Origin: an uncultured Bacteroidales bacterium
GTDB taxonomy: Bacteria; Bacteroidota; Bacteroidia; Bacteroidales; FEN-979
NCBI GenBank assembly: GCA_903887775.1
Contig: CAISRB010000024.1
Coordinates: 62,001-126,000 of the forward strand
Direction: 5' to 3'
DNA: 64,000 bases
Shown here: positions 1 through 7,273 of the stretch, piece after piece
Layout: every line of letters starts with the position of its first letter
Numbering within the stretch: position 1 is the stretch's first letter
Position numbers and translations under genes: made by a program
The notes under the pieces: generated by a model
What the model was told of the DNA's origin: nothing
Database searches by the model: none
Seen by the model: the letters and a program-made list of their open reading frames with translations, nothing else

Positions 1-194
1 TTAGTTTCAAACTGCAACTTCATCCTGCTTTTCCAGGCATCGCGGATAAGTCCTTCGGAGGCCACGAATTCAGTGATCAGCACATCCGCCCCGAAATCCT
101 TGCAGATAGAACGGAATGGAGAATCCGTGACGTCTTCCATCGGAGCAAGGATTACAGGAAATTCACCGGCTGCTATCTGGCCAATCCTGATCAA
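1..194 (-). CDS. dusB: tRNA-dihydrouridine synthase, 5' part only
   Basis: This is the N-terminal part of a minus-strand gene that runs off the left edge of the window, so it is absent from the ORF track. Reading from 194 down gives about 64 residues with the Dus signature APMEDVTDSPFR and then ADVLITEFVASEG, the FMN-binding start of the TIM barrel. The family reduces uridine to dihydrouridine in tRNA D-loops with FMN and NADPH. No ATG lies in frame before the conserved block. A TTG at 194-192 gives MIRIGQIAAGEFP, the usual short lead-in of the family, so it is the likely start. The DusB subfamily is inferred from the opening residues. The gene is divergent from the CPBP gene, 44 bases away. 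Confidence 0.85.
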   Translation of the reverse strand, partial: MIRIGQIAAGEFPVILAPMEDVTDSPFRSICKDFGADVLITEFVASEGLIRDAWKSRMKLQFET

Positions 195-238
195 AATATA
201 GTATTTTAGCGCAAAAATAGAAAAATCCATAACATCTG

Positions 239-1150
239 ATGAAACAAGCCTTTTTAGGAAACCTCTCTCCATTCAGCCGACTCGTGTTCGCTGTCGCTCT
301 GACGTTTTCCTGTTTCATCATTATCTTTTTTGCAGCTCTTTTACTGGCAATGCCACTCTACCATGTGAACCTGGCCGGCACTCTTGATCTTCTCAACCAG
401 CAGGACAATCCAAAATCGCTGGCCCTGCTCAAATATTTCCAGGTTACACAGAGCTTCGGGCTTTTTATCATACCTCCAATCCTCATCGGTTATCTCTTTG
501 AACTTAATTCGTGGTCTTTTCTGAATGCAAATCATGCAGGCGGCAGCAGTCTCTATTTTATTGTTTTTCTGCTGATGTTTGTTTCCCTTCCCCTGATCAA
601 CTGGCTTATTGATATCAATGAAATGTTGAAACTTCCTTCCTTCCTTAAGGGGGTGGAAGACTGGATGAAAAACGCCGAGGACCAGGCCGGAAAACTTACC
701 GGGGCTTTTCTGGCCGGGAAATCATTCAGCAACTTCCTTTTCAACCTTTTCATGATCGGCATACTGCCGGCCGTGGGAGAGGAGTTTATGTTCAGGGGTG
801 TTTTGCAGAGGCTGCTGAAAGACTGGCTTAAAAACGTTCATATCGCCATCTTCATCACCGGCTTCCTTTTCGGAGCCATGCATATGCAGTTTTACGGACT
901 GCTTCCGCGGATGATACTCGGTGTGATCTTTGGTTATCTTTTCTACTGGAGCGGTTCCATATGGGTACCGGTATTTGCCCATTTCATCAACAACAGCGGG
1001 GCTGTCATCATTTCGTATTTTGCCAACCTGGGCCTGATCAGCCAGAAGTACCAGGACTTCGGAAGCACTCAAAGCATCTTTCTTATTTTGCTCAGCCTGC
1101 TGATGACAATGTCGTGCATGTTCATCGTGTACAGGCGAAAACTGCTCTGA
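239..1150 (+). CDS. CPBP family intramembrane metalloprotease
   Basis: A 303-residue polytopic membrane protein of the CPBP (Rce1/Abi) family of intramembrane proteases. About seven hydrophobic segments are visible, the first at residues 15-40. The conserved motifs lie in the second half: EEFMFRGVLQR near residue 182 (the EExxxR motif), HMQFYG near 215 and FAHFINNS near 248, which together supply the glutamates and histidines of the catalytic site. The substrate cannot be read from the sequence. Rce1 trims prenylated proteins, and bacterial members act in bacteriocin immunity or anti-sigma factor cleavage. It converges on the LytTR regulator gene: its TGA at 1148-1150 directly abuts the opposing stop, so there is no room for a terminator between them. 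Confidence 0.88.
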   Translation: MKQAFLGNLSPFSRLVFAVALTFSCFIIIFFAALLLAMPLYHVNLAGTLDLLNQQDNPKSLALLKYFQVTQSFGLFIIPPILIGYLFELNSWSFLNANHAGGSSLYFIVFLLMFVSLPLINWLIDINEMLKLPSFLKGVEDWMKNAEDQAGKLTGAFLAGKSFSNFLFNLFMIGILPAVGEEFMFRGVLQRLLKDWLKNVHIAIFITGFLFGAMHMQFYGLLPRMILGVIFGYLFYWSGSIWVPVFAHFINNSGAVIISYFANLGLISQKYQDFGSTQSIFLILLSLLMTMSCMFIVYRRKLL

Positions 1151-1867
1151 TTAACCTTTCATAAGCTTCATCAGGTTATCACGGTAAACAAGCCCGATAG
1201 GGATCATGGTCCCTTCAATGTTCACCTGGTTCCCTTCAATAAACCTGATCCTTCCCAGGGGTACGATGAAGGACTTATGTACTCTTATAAAAAGCCCATC
1301 AGGTAACTGTTCTTCCATTTTCCTGAATGTTTCGTGCACAATAAGCACCCTGGCAGCAATATGGACTTTCACGTAGTCACCTGTTGCTTCCAGGTAAAGG
1401 ATTTCTGAATAATTTACCTTATGAACTTTTTTATCTGCACGGAGGATGAGAAAACCCGTAGTTTCATGTTCTGTTGCCGCGGGCAGGCCGGCTTTAGACT
1501 TCAGGTAGTTTGTCCTTTCGAAAGTTTTGTTCACTGCTTTCAGGAATCTTTCAAAGGAGAACGGTTTAACAAGGTAATCCACGGCATCGGCTTCGAATCC
1601 TTCCACGGCAAATTCCGGATAGGCTGTTGTGAAAATCACCATTGGAGGATGGCTCAGCGACTTTACAAAATGCATCCCCGAGATCACCGGCAGATTGATA
1701 TCGAGAAAAATCAGGTCAACAGCAGAATTCCTGAGCAGTCCTGAGGCCTGCAATGCATCACCGCAGATCCCGGCCAGTTCCAGTTCAGGGATATCGGCAA
1801 TGTATCTGGCCAGGATCTCCTGCGACAGCGGTTCGTCTTCAATTACCAGGCAACGGAGTTTTTCCAT
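1151..1867 (-). CDS. LytTR-family two-component response regulator
   Basis: A 238-residue response regulator. The receiver domain spans about residues 1-120: acidic pair ED at 10-11, phospho-acceptor Asp56 in DLIFLDINLP, and the conserved Lys in DYLVKPFS. A LytTR DNA-binding domain follows at about 135-235, seen in ADKKVHKVNYSEILYLEA, GDYVKV and FIRVHKSFIVP. Such proteins bind paired direct repeats upstream of target promoters. The start overlaps the 3' end of the histidine kinase gene by 29 bases, so the two are translationally coupled and form a cognate pair. The target is unknown. Neighbouring candidates are the lipoprotein upstream and the symporter beyond it. Confidence 0.92.
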   Translation of the reverse strand: MEKLRCLVIEDEPLSQEILARYIADIPELELAGICGDALQASGLLRNSAVDLIFLDINLPVISGMHFVKSLSHPPMVIFTTAYPEFAVEGFEADAVDYLVKPFSFERFLKAVNKTFERTNYLKSKAGLPAATEHETTGFLILRADKKVHKVNYSEILYLEATGDYVKVHIAARVLIVHETFRKMEEQLPDGLFIRVHKSFIVPLGRIRFIEGNQVNIEGTMIPIGLVYRDNLMKLMKG

Positions 1868-2933
1868 ATAAAGGAATTGTCAGATTTACAGTAAAACGTT
1901 CCTTTTCTTTGCTTATTTTCAGTTCATGCCTCCCGGCGTACAGCAGATCAAGGCGGTTACGAAGGTTAACAAGACCTATTCCCTGAGTTTTTCGGGCTCC
2001 CTCATCCGCAGAAACACCAATATTATTTTCAAAATCAGCCTGGAGATGATCTCCTGAAACCCTGAACACTATCTTTGTGAAAACCGGGCCTGAGGCTCCT
2101 TTGATTCCATGTTTGAAACAGTTTTCTATCAAAGGGAGAAAGAGAAGGGGAGCGACCTGCCGGCCGGTTGTATCAGAAGGTAACTGAATTTCAACTTCAG
2201 CCTCTTTACCCGCCCTGAGCTTCTGAAGCTCCACATAATCGTTCATGGCCGAAAGTTCTTTCGTAAGATCAACCCGTTCGCCTGAGGTTTCATATAAGAC
2301 GTACCTGAGGAAATCGGAAAGCCTGAGCACAACCTCGGGAGCTTTCGCTGAATTTTGAAGCACCAGTGAATAGATGCCTGCAAGGCTGTTAAATAGAAAA
2401 TGCGGATTAACCTGTTTTTTCAGCGCATCAAGACGGGTCTCGGCGTTCTCTTTTTCAAGTCTGGCAAGCTGGTTTCTTGTCTCCATAAGCAAAAACCAGC
2501 CTTTTGATAACTTCAACAAGGTAGTAATGCCTGTGAAGACCAGGCTGAATTTAACAAGGTCGCTGAACTCATAATAAGAGATGAAATAATAACCCGGTAA
2601 AATGATATCGGTCAGTTTTGAAAAGGTGAGGATGTTCAGGCATGCAGTGGCGAAAACACACAGCAAAAGAAGAAAGGAATATAAAACATACCTCTTTCGG
2701 CTGAGAACACGGGAAATGAGTACAAACAGGTTAAGATAAATGCCGGGAAGCAGGGTTGCAATGAATATCAGAGTATAAATAACATCGATCTTTTCTATTC
2801 CTGCCGAACCTGCAAATATCCTTAGCAGGATGTAAAATGCAAGAAGCCAGAAAAGAAGGTGCTGCAACCAGCGTTGTTTCGGGATCTTCATCATGGCGGT
2901 ATAAATGTTCACTGTTCGCATATCATTCATCAC
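1839..2933 (-). CDS. LytS/YehU-type sensor histidine kinase
   Basis: A 364-residue membrane histidine kinase of the His_kinase (LytS) family. Four hydrophobic segments fill about residues 22-150, consistent with two helical hairpins and no large extracellular sensor. A short coiled coil follows (RNQLARLEKENAETRLDALKKQ), then the phospho-acceptor motif QVNPHFLFNSL near residue 180, and a HATPase domain with LPLIENCFKHGIKG (N box) and QGIGLVNLRNRLDLLY. It partners the LytTR regulator whose gene overlaps its 3' end. The listed start gives MMNDMRTVNIYTAMM; the downstream ATG of MKIPKQRW, just before the first membrane segment, is an equally good start. Confidence 0.9.
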   Translation of the reverse strand: MMNDMRTVNIYTAMMKIPKQRWLQHLLFWLLAFYILLRIFAGSAGIEKIDVIYTLIFIATLLPGIYLNLFVLISRVLSRKRYVLYSFLLLLCVFATACLNILTFSKLTDIILPGYYFISYYEFSDLVKFSLVFTGITTLLKLSKGWFLLMETRNQLARLEKENAETRLDALKKQVNPHFLFNSLAGIYSLVLQNSAKAPEVVLRLSDFLRYVLYETSGERVDLTKELSAMNDYVELQKLRAGKEAEVEIQLPSDTTGRQVAPLLFLPLIENCFKHGIKGASGPVFTKIVFRVSGDHLQADFENNIGVSADEGARKTQGIGLVNLRNRLDLLYAGRHELKISKEKERFTVNLTIPLYGKTPLPGN

Positions 2934-2949
2934 TCATCGTTCATTAACA

Positions 2950-3588
2950 TCATTTATTCACAACTTTATTCAGTACAAAGGTATACTCTGAATCCTTCTT
3001 TTTATTAAAAGCTTCAGGATCATTTCCATACTTGATGATGAATTTCTGGAGATCCGCGGTGGGAGCGGTCAGGACGACCTGGTAGCTGTCCTGATCTTTT
3101 TTGTCAAGGTCGAACTGGACTCTTTCATGGGCTATCCTGATACGGTTTTCATTAAACAGCTTCATAAGCCATTCCTCGTTATACCAATTAATTGTGATGC
3201 GGTTGTTTGACAGTTCTACTTTTGCAAGTGTATGTGCCGGGACAAGATGCATCACGGCAAGGTCAGTACCTTCCGGGTCGGGCAGGAAAAAGTCAAGGTA
3301 CAACTGGTTATCAAGGCTGAAAAGATGCGCAACAAATTTAGATGTAGCTTTCTTATCGGTATATATAATATCGTAACTATTACCTGGTTTTTCATCCTTG
3401 AATAAACCGGCAAATGCTTTATGTTGCCTGATCTCCCAGGAGGACGAATCATTTCCCAGGTAGATCCCTGTAAGTTCAGGTTTGTACACTATGTCTTTTT
3501 CATTGTAAAAAGGGTGGAGCGATTTTACAAGGCAGCCGCTCATTGTCATTGCGATCAGGGCTGTGAGGATTATCAGTTTTGCTTTCAT
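2950..3588 (-). CDS. Predicted lipoprotein of unknown function
   Basis: A 212-residue protein with a lipoprotein signal peptide: MKAKLIILTALIAMT then the lipobox MSGC with Cys19. The rest is mainly beta-type sequence with no motif I recognise; it begins LVKSLHPFYNEKDIVY. It probably sits in the periplasm anchored to a membrane. Its stop is 16 bases upstream of the LytS-type kinase start on the same strand, so lipoprotein, kinase and regulator may be one transcript. This would place it with envelope signalling, but that is inference from spacing alone. Confidence 0.72.
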   Translation of the reverse strand: MKAKLIILTALIAMTMSGCLVKSLHPFYNEKDIVYKPELTGIYLGNDSSSWEIRQHKAFAGLFKDEKPGNSYDIIYTDKKATSKFVAHLFSLDNQLYLDFFLPDPEGTDLAVMHLVPAHTLAKVELSNNRITINWYNEEWLMKLFNENRIRIAHERVQFDLDKKDQDSYQVVLTAPTADLQKFIIKYGNDPEAFNKKKDSEYTFVLNKVVNK

Positions 3589-3643
3589 AATTAATAGTTT
3601 TATGATGCAAAGTAAGTTCAGGGGCGGGGCGTAAAAAAATTAT

Positions 3644-3673
3644 TTCGTTGAACAGCATAAAATGTTCGACAAA
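3644..3673. repeat. Imperfect inverted repeat upstream of the symporter
   Basis: TTCGTTGAACA, 8 bases, then TGTTCGACAAA: the arms match at 9 of 11 positions as an inverted repeat. It lies in the divergent gap between the lipoprotein and the symporter, about 40 bases upstream of the symporter -33 element, so a regulator site is possible. No protein is assigned. Confidence 0.35.
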
Positions 3674-3714
3674 CGTATTTTTTGGAGGGAGCTGTGATTT
3701 TTAGAATTCACCGC

Positions 3715-3744
3715 TTGACATATTTAATTATCCGATTATCTTTG
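3715..3744 (+). promoter_or_regulatory. Bacteroidota-type promoter of the symporter gene
   Basis: TTG at 3715-3717, a 19-base spacer, then TATCTTTG at 3737-3744, an exact match to the TAnnTTTG -7 element of Bacteroidota sigma factor. The symporter ATG begins at 3749, only four bases after the -7 element, so the transcript would be leaderless or nearly so. Confidence 0.65.
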
Positions 3745-3748
3745 TTAC

Positions 3749-5161
3749 ATGAACAGGCTTTTCGAACCCCTTACCGGCAGCAACCTCAGCCCTTTCGATA
3801 TTTTCCTGCTGCTTTTATATGCCTCTACGAGCCTGGGTATCGGATTGTATGCGTCACGCCGCAAATCCGATTCCGATTTCATGATCGCAGGGCGCAGGAT
3901 TGGCATCATAGGTTTTGTGACTTCGGTTGTTGCAAGTTACATTGGAGGGGCTGCCCTTGTCGCTTATTCAGCTTATGTTTACCGGTTTGGTATCTCTGCC
4001 TTTGCCGTGTTCATCGGTACTGCCATTGGTTTCCTGGTGTTCATACCCTATGGACATAAGCTCAGGAAATTCAGCGGCGAAAAGCAGTTCTACACCCTTT
4101 CAGACTGGTTTTATTTCAAATTCAACAAACAAACCGGGTTATTCTCGGCGATCATTCTCCTGATCGTATATTCTGGTATGCTGCTGAACCAGTTCATCGC
4201 CGGAAGCAGCCTTTTGGCAAGCATCAGCGGATGGTCATACGAAACCGGGCTCCTGCTAAGCGCCGCCCTGATCATGACATATCTTCTGGCCGGAGGGTTC
4301 CGCAGCGTGATCCGCACCGACATCTTCCAGTATTTTGTGCTGCTCGTCATCATTATCCTTATCGCCTCCGTGATTTTCCGGGATAAGCAGGATTTTGCAA
4401 TGGAGCTTGTCGATTTTTCGAGGATGAACCTGGGAATGACCATTGCCTTTACTGCTTTCGGAGTCTTTATCATTTTTCAGTCGGCTGAATACTGGCAGAG
4501 GGTTTATGGTGCTAGATCCGACCGCATCGTCCGCGACGGCTTTATACTTTCGGCGGTATTCACTGTAATTACCGGGATTGCTATAACAATGGTCGGGCTT
4601 GCAGCACACAGCCACCTTTCAGATATTGAAGCAAAAGATGCCTTTGCAAAAGGGCTTACCCTTCTCCTGCCCCGCAAACTTCTCGGCGCGGCTCTCATCA
4701 TGGTCTTTGCAGCTATCATGAGCGCCGCGGATACGCAGATCTTCGTGCTTGCGTCCTCGGTCGCAGTCGACTGGTACGACAAACTCTCGGGGAGAAAATC
4801 AGATGATAAACGGCGAATGCTCATCACCCGTCTCGGTATCATCGGTTTTACTTCGCTGAGCTGCCTTGGAGCCTATTTCCTGAGAGACCTTGTGGCTGTT
4901 ATAATTTTTATTACGGGTATCGGTTTTACTATTATCCCTGCCTCGGTGGCATCATTTCACTGGAAGATCAGCAGCAAAGCGGCTTTGGCCAGCTTTATCA
5001 GCGGAATAACTTACATTTTCATACTTATCGTAATAGCTTTATTCCAGGGAAATCCTAAGGAATTTTTCAAAGACAATGCCGACCTGGCTATCCTATCGAT
5101 TGTCGTCTCAGCTCTTACATTGTTCACCGTAAACCTGTTTACAAAACCCCGGGTTTCATGA
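3749..5161 (+). CDS. Sodium:solute symporter family protein
   Basis: A 470-residue inner-membrane transporter of the SSS family with about 13 hydrophobic segments. Family features include SRRKSDSDFMIAGRRIG near residue 35, GGAALVAYSAYVYRFG near 70, LAGGFRSVIRTDIFQ near 185 and AADTQIFVLASSVAVDWYD near 325. The family couples uptake of sugars, proline, vitamins or other small solutes to sodium; the substrate cannot be told here. Its stop overlaps the start of the next gene (ATGA, 4 bases), so it is translationally coupled to an outer-membrane barrel protein. A clear promoter ends four bases before the start codon. Confidence 0.9.
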   Translation: MNRLFEPLTGSNLSPFDIFLLLLYASTSLGIGLYASRRKSDSDFMIAGRRIGIIGFVTSVVASYIGGAALVAYSAYVYRFGISAFAVFIGTAIGFLVFIPYGHKLRKFSGEKQFYTLSDWFYFKFNKQTGLFSAIILLIVYSGMLLNQFIAGSSLLASISGWSYETGLLLSAALIMTYLLAGGFRSVIRTDIFQYFVLLVIIILIASVIFRDKQDFAMELVDFSRMNLGMTIAFTAFGVFIIFQSAEYWQRVYGARSDRIVRDGFILSAVFTVITGIAITMVGLAAHSHLSDIEAKDAFAKGLTLLLPRKLLGAALIMVFAAIMSAADTQIFVLASSVAVDWYDKLSGRKSDDKRRMLITRLGIIGFTSLSCLGAYFLRDLVAVIIFITGIGFTIIPASVASFHWKISSKAALASFISGITYIFILIVIALFQGNPKEFFKDNADLAILSIVVSALTLFTVNLFTKPRVS

Positions 5162-6507
5162 AAAAAAGTTTACTGGCTGTTGTCCTGGTGATTTTTATAT
5201 CTGTTTCACAGATAGCTTATGCCCAGCTTGATACAACACTTCATAAAAAAGAGAATCGTAAGAAAGGCTGGACTTTCGGAGCTCTTCCGGTCCTGGGATA
5301 TGACGCTGACCAGGGGTTTCAGTTTGGCGCCCTGGCCCAGGTATTCAATTACGGCGATGGCTCCACTTATCCTGAATACAGGCATACGTTTTACGCGGAA
5401 GTCTCTTTCTTCACGAAAGGCAGTTCGGTATTTCAGTTGTTCTACGATTCGAAGTACCTGATCCCCGGGAACATCCGTTTTACGGGCGATATCACTTACC
5501 TCCCTGAGCGTGCGCTTGATTTCTATGGCTTCAACGGATACGAAGCAAATTACATCCCTTCGGTGGAGTCCCAGGGCAGCGACGATTATATTTCAAGGGT
5601 TTTCTATCGCTGCCAGAGGAGGCTTTTCCGTGTCATGGCCGATTTCCAGGGACCTATTCTGGGGCAGAAGTTCAGGTGGCTGGCGGGACTCAATTTCTTC
5701 GATGTGAAGATGGCTACTGTGGATATCAGCAAGATCAACGCAGGCAAGAAGGAAAGCAACCAGCTTCCCGACACAGCCCTGCTCTGGGATAACTATGTAA
5801 AGTACGGATTGCTAAATCCCCAGGAAGCCGGCGGAGGAACACTCACTTTTCTGAAACTGGGCCTGATCTATGATACGCGTGACAATGAAGCCGCCCCGAA
5901 CAAAGGAATATGGTCTGAGGTACTTGTGATGCTGGCACCGACCTTCCTTGGCAACAGTCCGTATGCTTTTGTGAAACTCGAGATCACACATCGCCAGTTC
6001 ATCTCCATTGTAAAAAAATACCTGGTATTCGCTTACCGTCTGAATTACCAGGGAACAATCGGGGGTACTTCTCCTTATTATATCGATCCGTATATGTTTT
6101 CCTCCTGGTCGCTTTCGACCAAACCCGACGGACTGGGGGGTGCCAGGACCATGAGGGGCATTCTCCGCGACCGGGTCGTGGGCGATGGGGTTGCCCTCGC
6201 AAATATCGAACTCCGCTGGAAATTCTGGAGAACCCATTTTCTTAAACAGAATTTGTATTTCGGATTGGTCGGATTCCTCGACGCCGGGATGGTGGTACAG
6301 GACAGGAAAGTCTATAAAAACCTGATCCCGGAGAACCTGCAGTCGTTTTACTTTAACTCTTCCGGCGACGGGATGCATTTTTCTTCAGGCCTCGGGCTGA
6401 GACTGGCCCTTAACGAGAATTTTATGGTCACCGTCGACTATGGCTTTGCGCTGAACAAACAGGATGGTAATAGCGGACTCTATATCGGACTGGGGCATAT
6501 GTTCTGA
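5158..6507 (+). CDS. BamA/TamA-type (Omp85) outer-membrane protein
   Basis: A 449-residue outer-membrane barrel protein with a signal peptide (MKKSLLAVVLVIFISVSQIAYA, cleaved before QLDTT). The C-terminal half matches the bacterial surface antigen barrel: LIYDTRDNEAAPNKGIWSEV near residue 240, GGARTMRGILRDRVVGDG near 330 and a final strand ending LYIGLGHMF with terminal Phe. There is no room for several POTRA domains, so it is a short Omp85 relative, not BamA itself. The 4-base overlap with the symporter gene suggests joint function, perhaps passage of the same solute or of an enzyme across the outer membrane. Confidence 0.8.
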   Translation: MKKSLLAVVLVIFISVSQIAYAQLDTTLHKKENRKKGWTFGALPVLGYDADQGFQFGALAQVFNYGDGSTYPEYRHTFYAEVSFFTKGSSVFQLFYDSKYLIPGNIRFTGDITYLPERALDFYGFNGYEANYIPSVESQGSDDYISRVFYRCQRRLFRVMADFQGPILGQKFRWLAGLNFFDVKMATVDISKINAGKKESNQLPDTALLWDNYVKYGLLNPQEAGGGTLTFLKLGLIYDTRDNEAAPNKGIWSEVLVMLAPTFLGNSPYAFVKLEITHRQFISIVKKYLVFAYRLNYQGTIGGTSPYYIDPYMFSSWSLSTKPDGLGGARTMRGILRDRVVGDGVALANIELRWKFWRTHFLKQNLYFGLVGFLDAGMVVQDRKVYKNLIPENLQSFYFNSSGDGMHFSSGLGLRLALNENFMVTVDYGFALNKQDGNSGLYIGLGHMF

Positions 6508-6543
6508 AAAGTTGTTCCCGTTTCTTCCCATAAAACCCAACTT

Positions 6544-6615
6544 CTATCTACAGAACGCGGCTTCTCACTGCAGAACCCGGCTTTTCACCACAGAACCCGG
6601 TTTCTTAACTCAGAA
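6544..6615 (+). repeat. Degenerate 20-bp tandem repeat
   Basis: About three and a half copies of a 20-21 base unit of the form CAGAACCCGGCTTTTCACCA, starting just after the Omp85 gene: cagaacgcggcttctcact, cagaacccggcttttcacca, cagaacccggtttcttaact, then cagaaaaagc. No open frame runs through it and it is not a simple hairpin. Confidence 0.6.
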
Positions 6616-6664
6616 AAAGCAAGCCGAAAATTAAAACACTTCTTTGATTTTAATTAAAAATAAA

Positions 6665-6696
6665 TTTGGAAACAGTCTAATTTAAAATTATATTTG
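6665..6696 (+). promoter_or_regulatory. Bacteroidota-type promoter
   Basis: TTTG at 6665-6668, a 20-base spacer and TATATTTG at 6689-6696 match the -33/-7 consensus exactly. The predicted transcription start is about 30 bases before the ATG of the secreted DUF1579-like gene at 6731, in a very AT-rich stretch. Confidence 0.65.
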
Positions 6697-6730
6697 CATT
6701 CAAATTCACAAATAATTAAAATCAAATTGT

Positions 6731-7273
6731 ATGAAAGCAAAAAGAAATCAGATAGTTCTCTTAGTATTGCTTGTTTTTGGAGCAGGCATGATTGCAAAGG
6801 CACAGGAAAAGAAAGAAGCAGTCCCCAATGATCAGGCCTGGCTGCAGAAGTTTGTCGGCAAATGGACCGCAAATGTTGTAATGACAGATGATAAGAAGCA
6901 GGCAGCAACATTCGTAGCACATATGGATTATTCATCTGTGGCCGATGGCACCGGAGTTTATGGTACCGAATCTGTTGATGATCCTAAATTAGGGAAAATG
7001 CGCGCTTCCTTTCTTATGGGTTACGATCCTTATGAGAAAAAGATTCACTTCTATGCCGTCGTTAATATGGGTGTTTGTCATGACCATGATTGTATCTGGA
7101 AGTCACCTGAGCATTTTTATATGGAGCACAACAGTATGAGGGATGGGAAAGCCTTTAAGGAAGTAATAGACATCGTGTTCAAAGATAAAAACACAATTGA
7201 TTTTGCGGAAACCGATTATCTTGCCGGCAATATCGTTGAGACTGATAAAGGAATCTTTAAGAGGAACAAGTAA
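6731..7273 (+). CDS. Secreted DUF1579-like protein
   Basis: A 180-residue exported protein with signal peptide MKAKRNQIVLLVLLVFGAGMIAKA. The mature part resembles the DUF1579/heme-binding-like small beta-barrel fold: WLQKFVGKWTANVVM near residue 38 and FLMGYDPYEKKIHFYAV near 97. A CHDHDC cluster near residue 117 might bind a metal, but that is only a look at the residues. A good promoter sits upstream. The end of the gene overlaps the probable start of the GT51 gene. Confidence 0.65.
   Translation: MKAKRNQIVLLVLLVFGAGMIAKAQEKKEAVPNDQAWLQKFVGKWTANVVMTDDKKQAATFVAHMDYSSVADGTGVYGTESVDDPKLGKMRASFLMGYDPYEKKIHFYAVVNMGVCHDHDCIWKSPEHFYMEHNSMRDGKAFKEVIDIVFKDKNTIDFAETDYLAGNIVETDKGIFKRNK

Noticed and set aside
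5812-6378. 188-residue minus-strand ORF
   Set aside because: Antisense to the Omp85-type gene, no motif.
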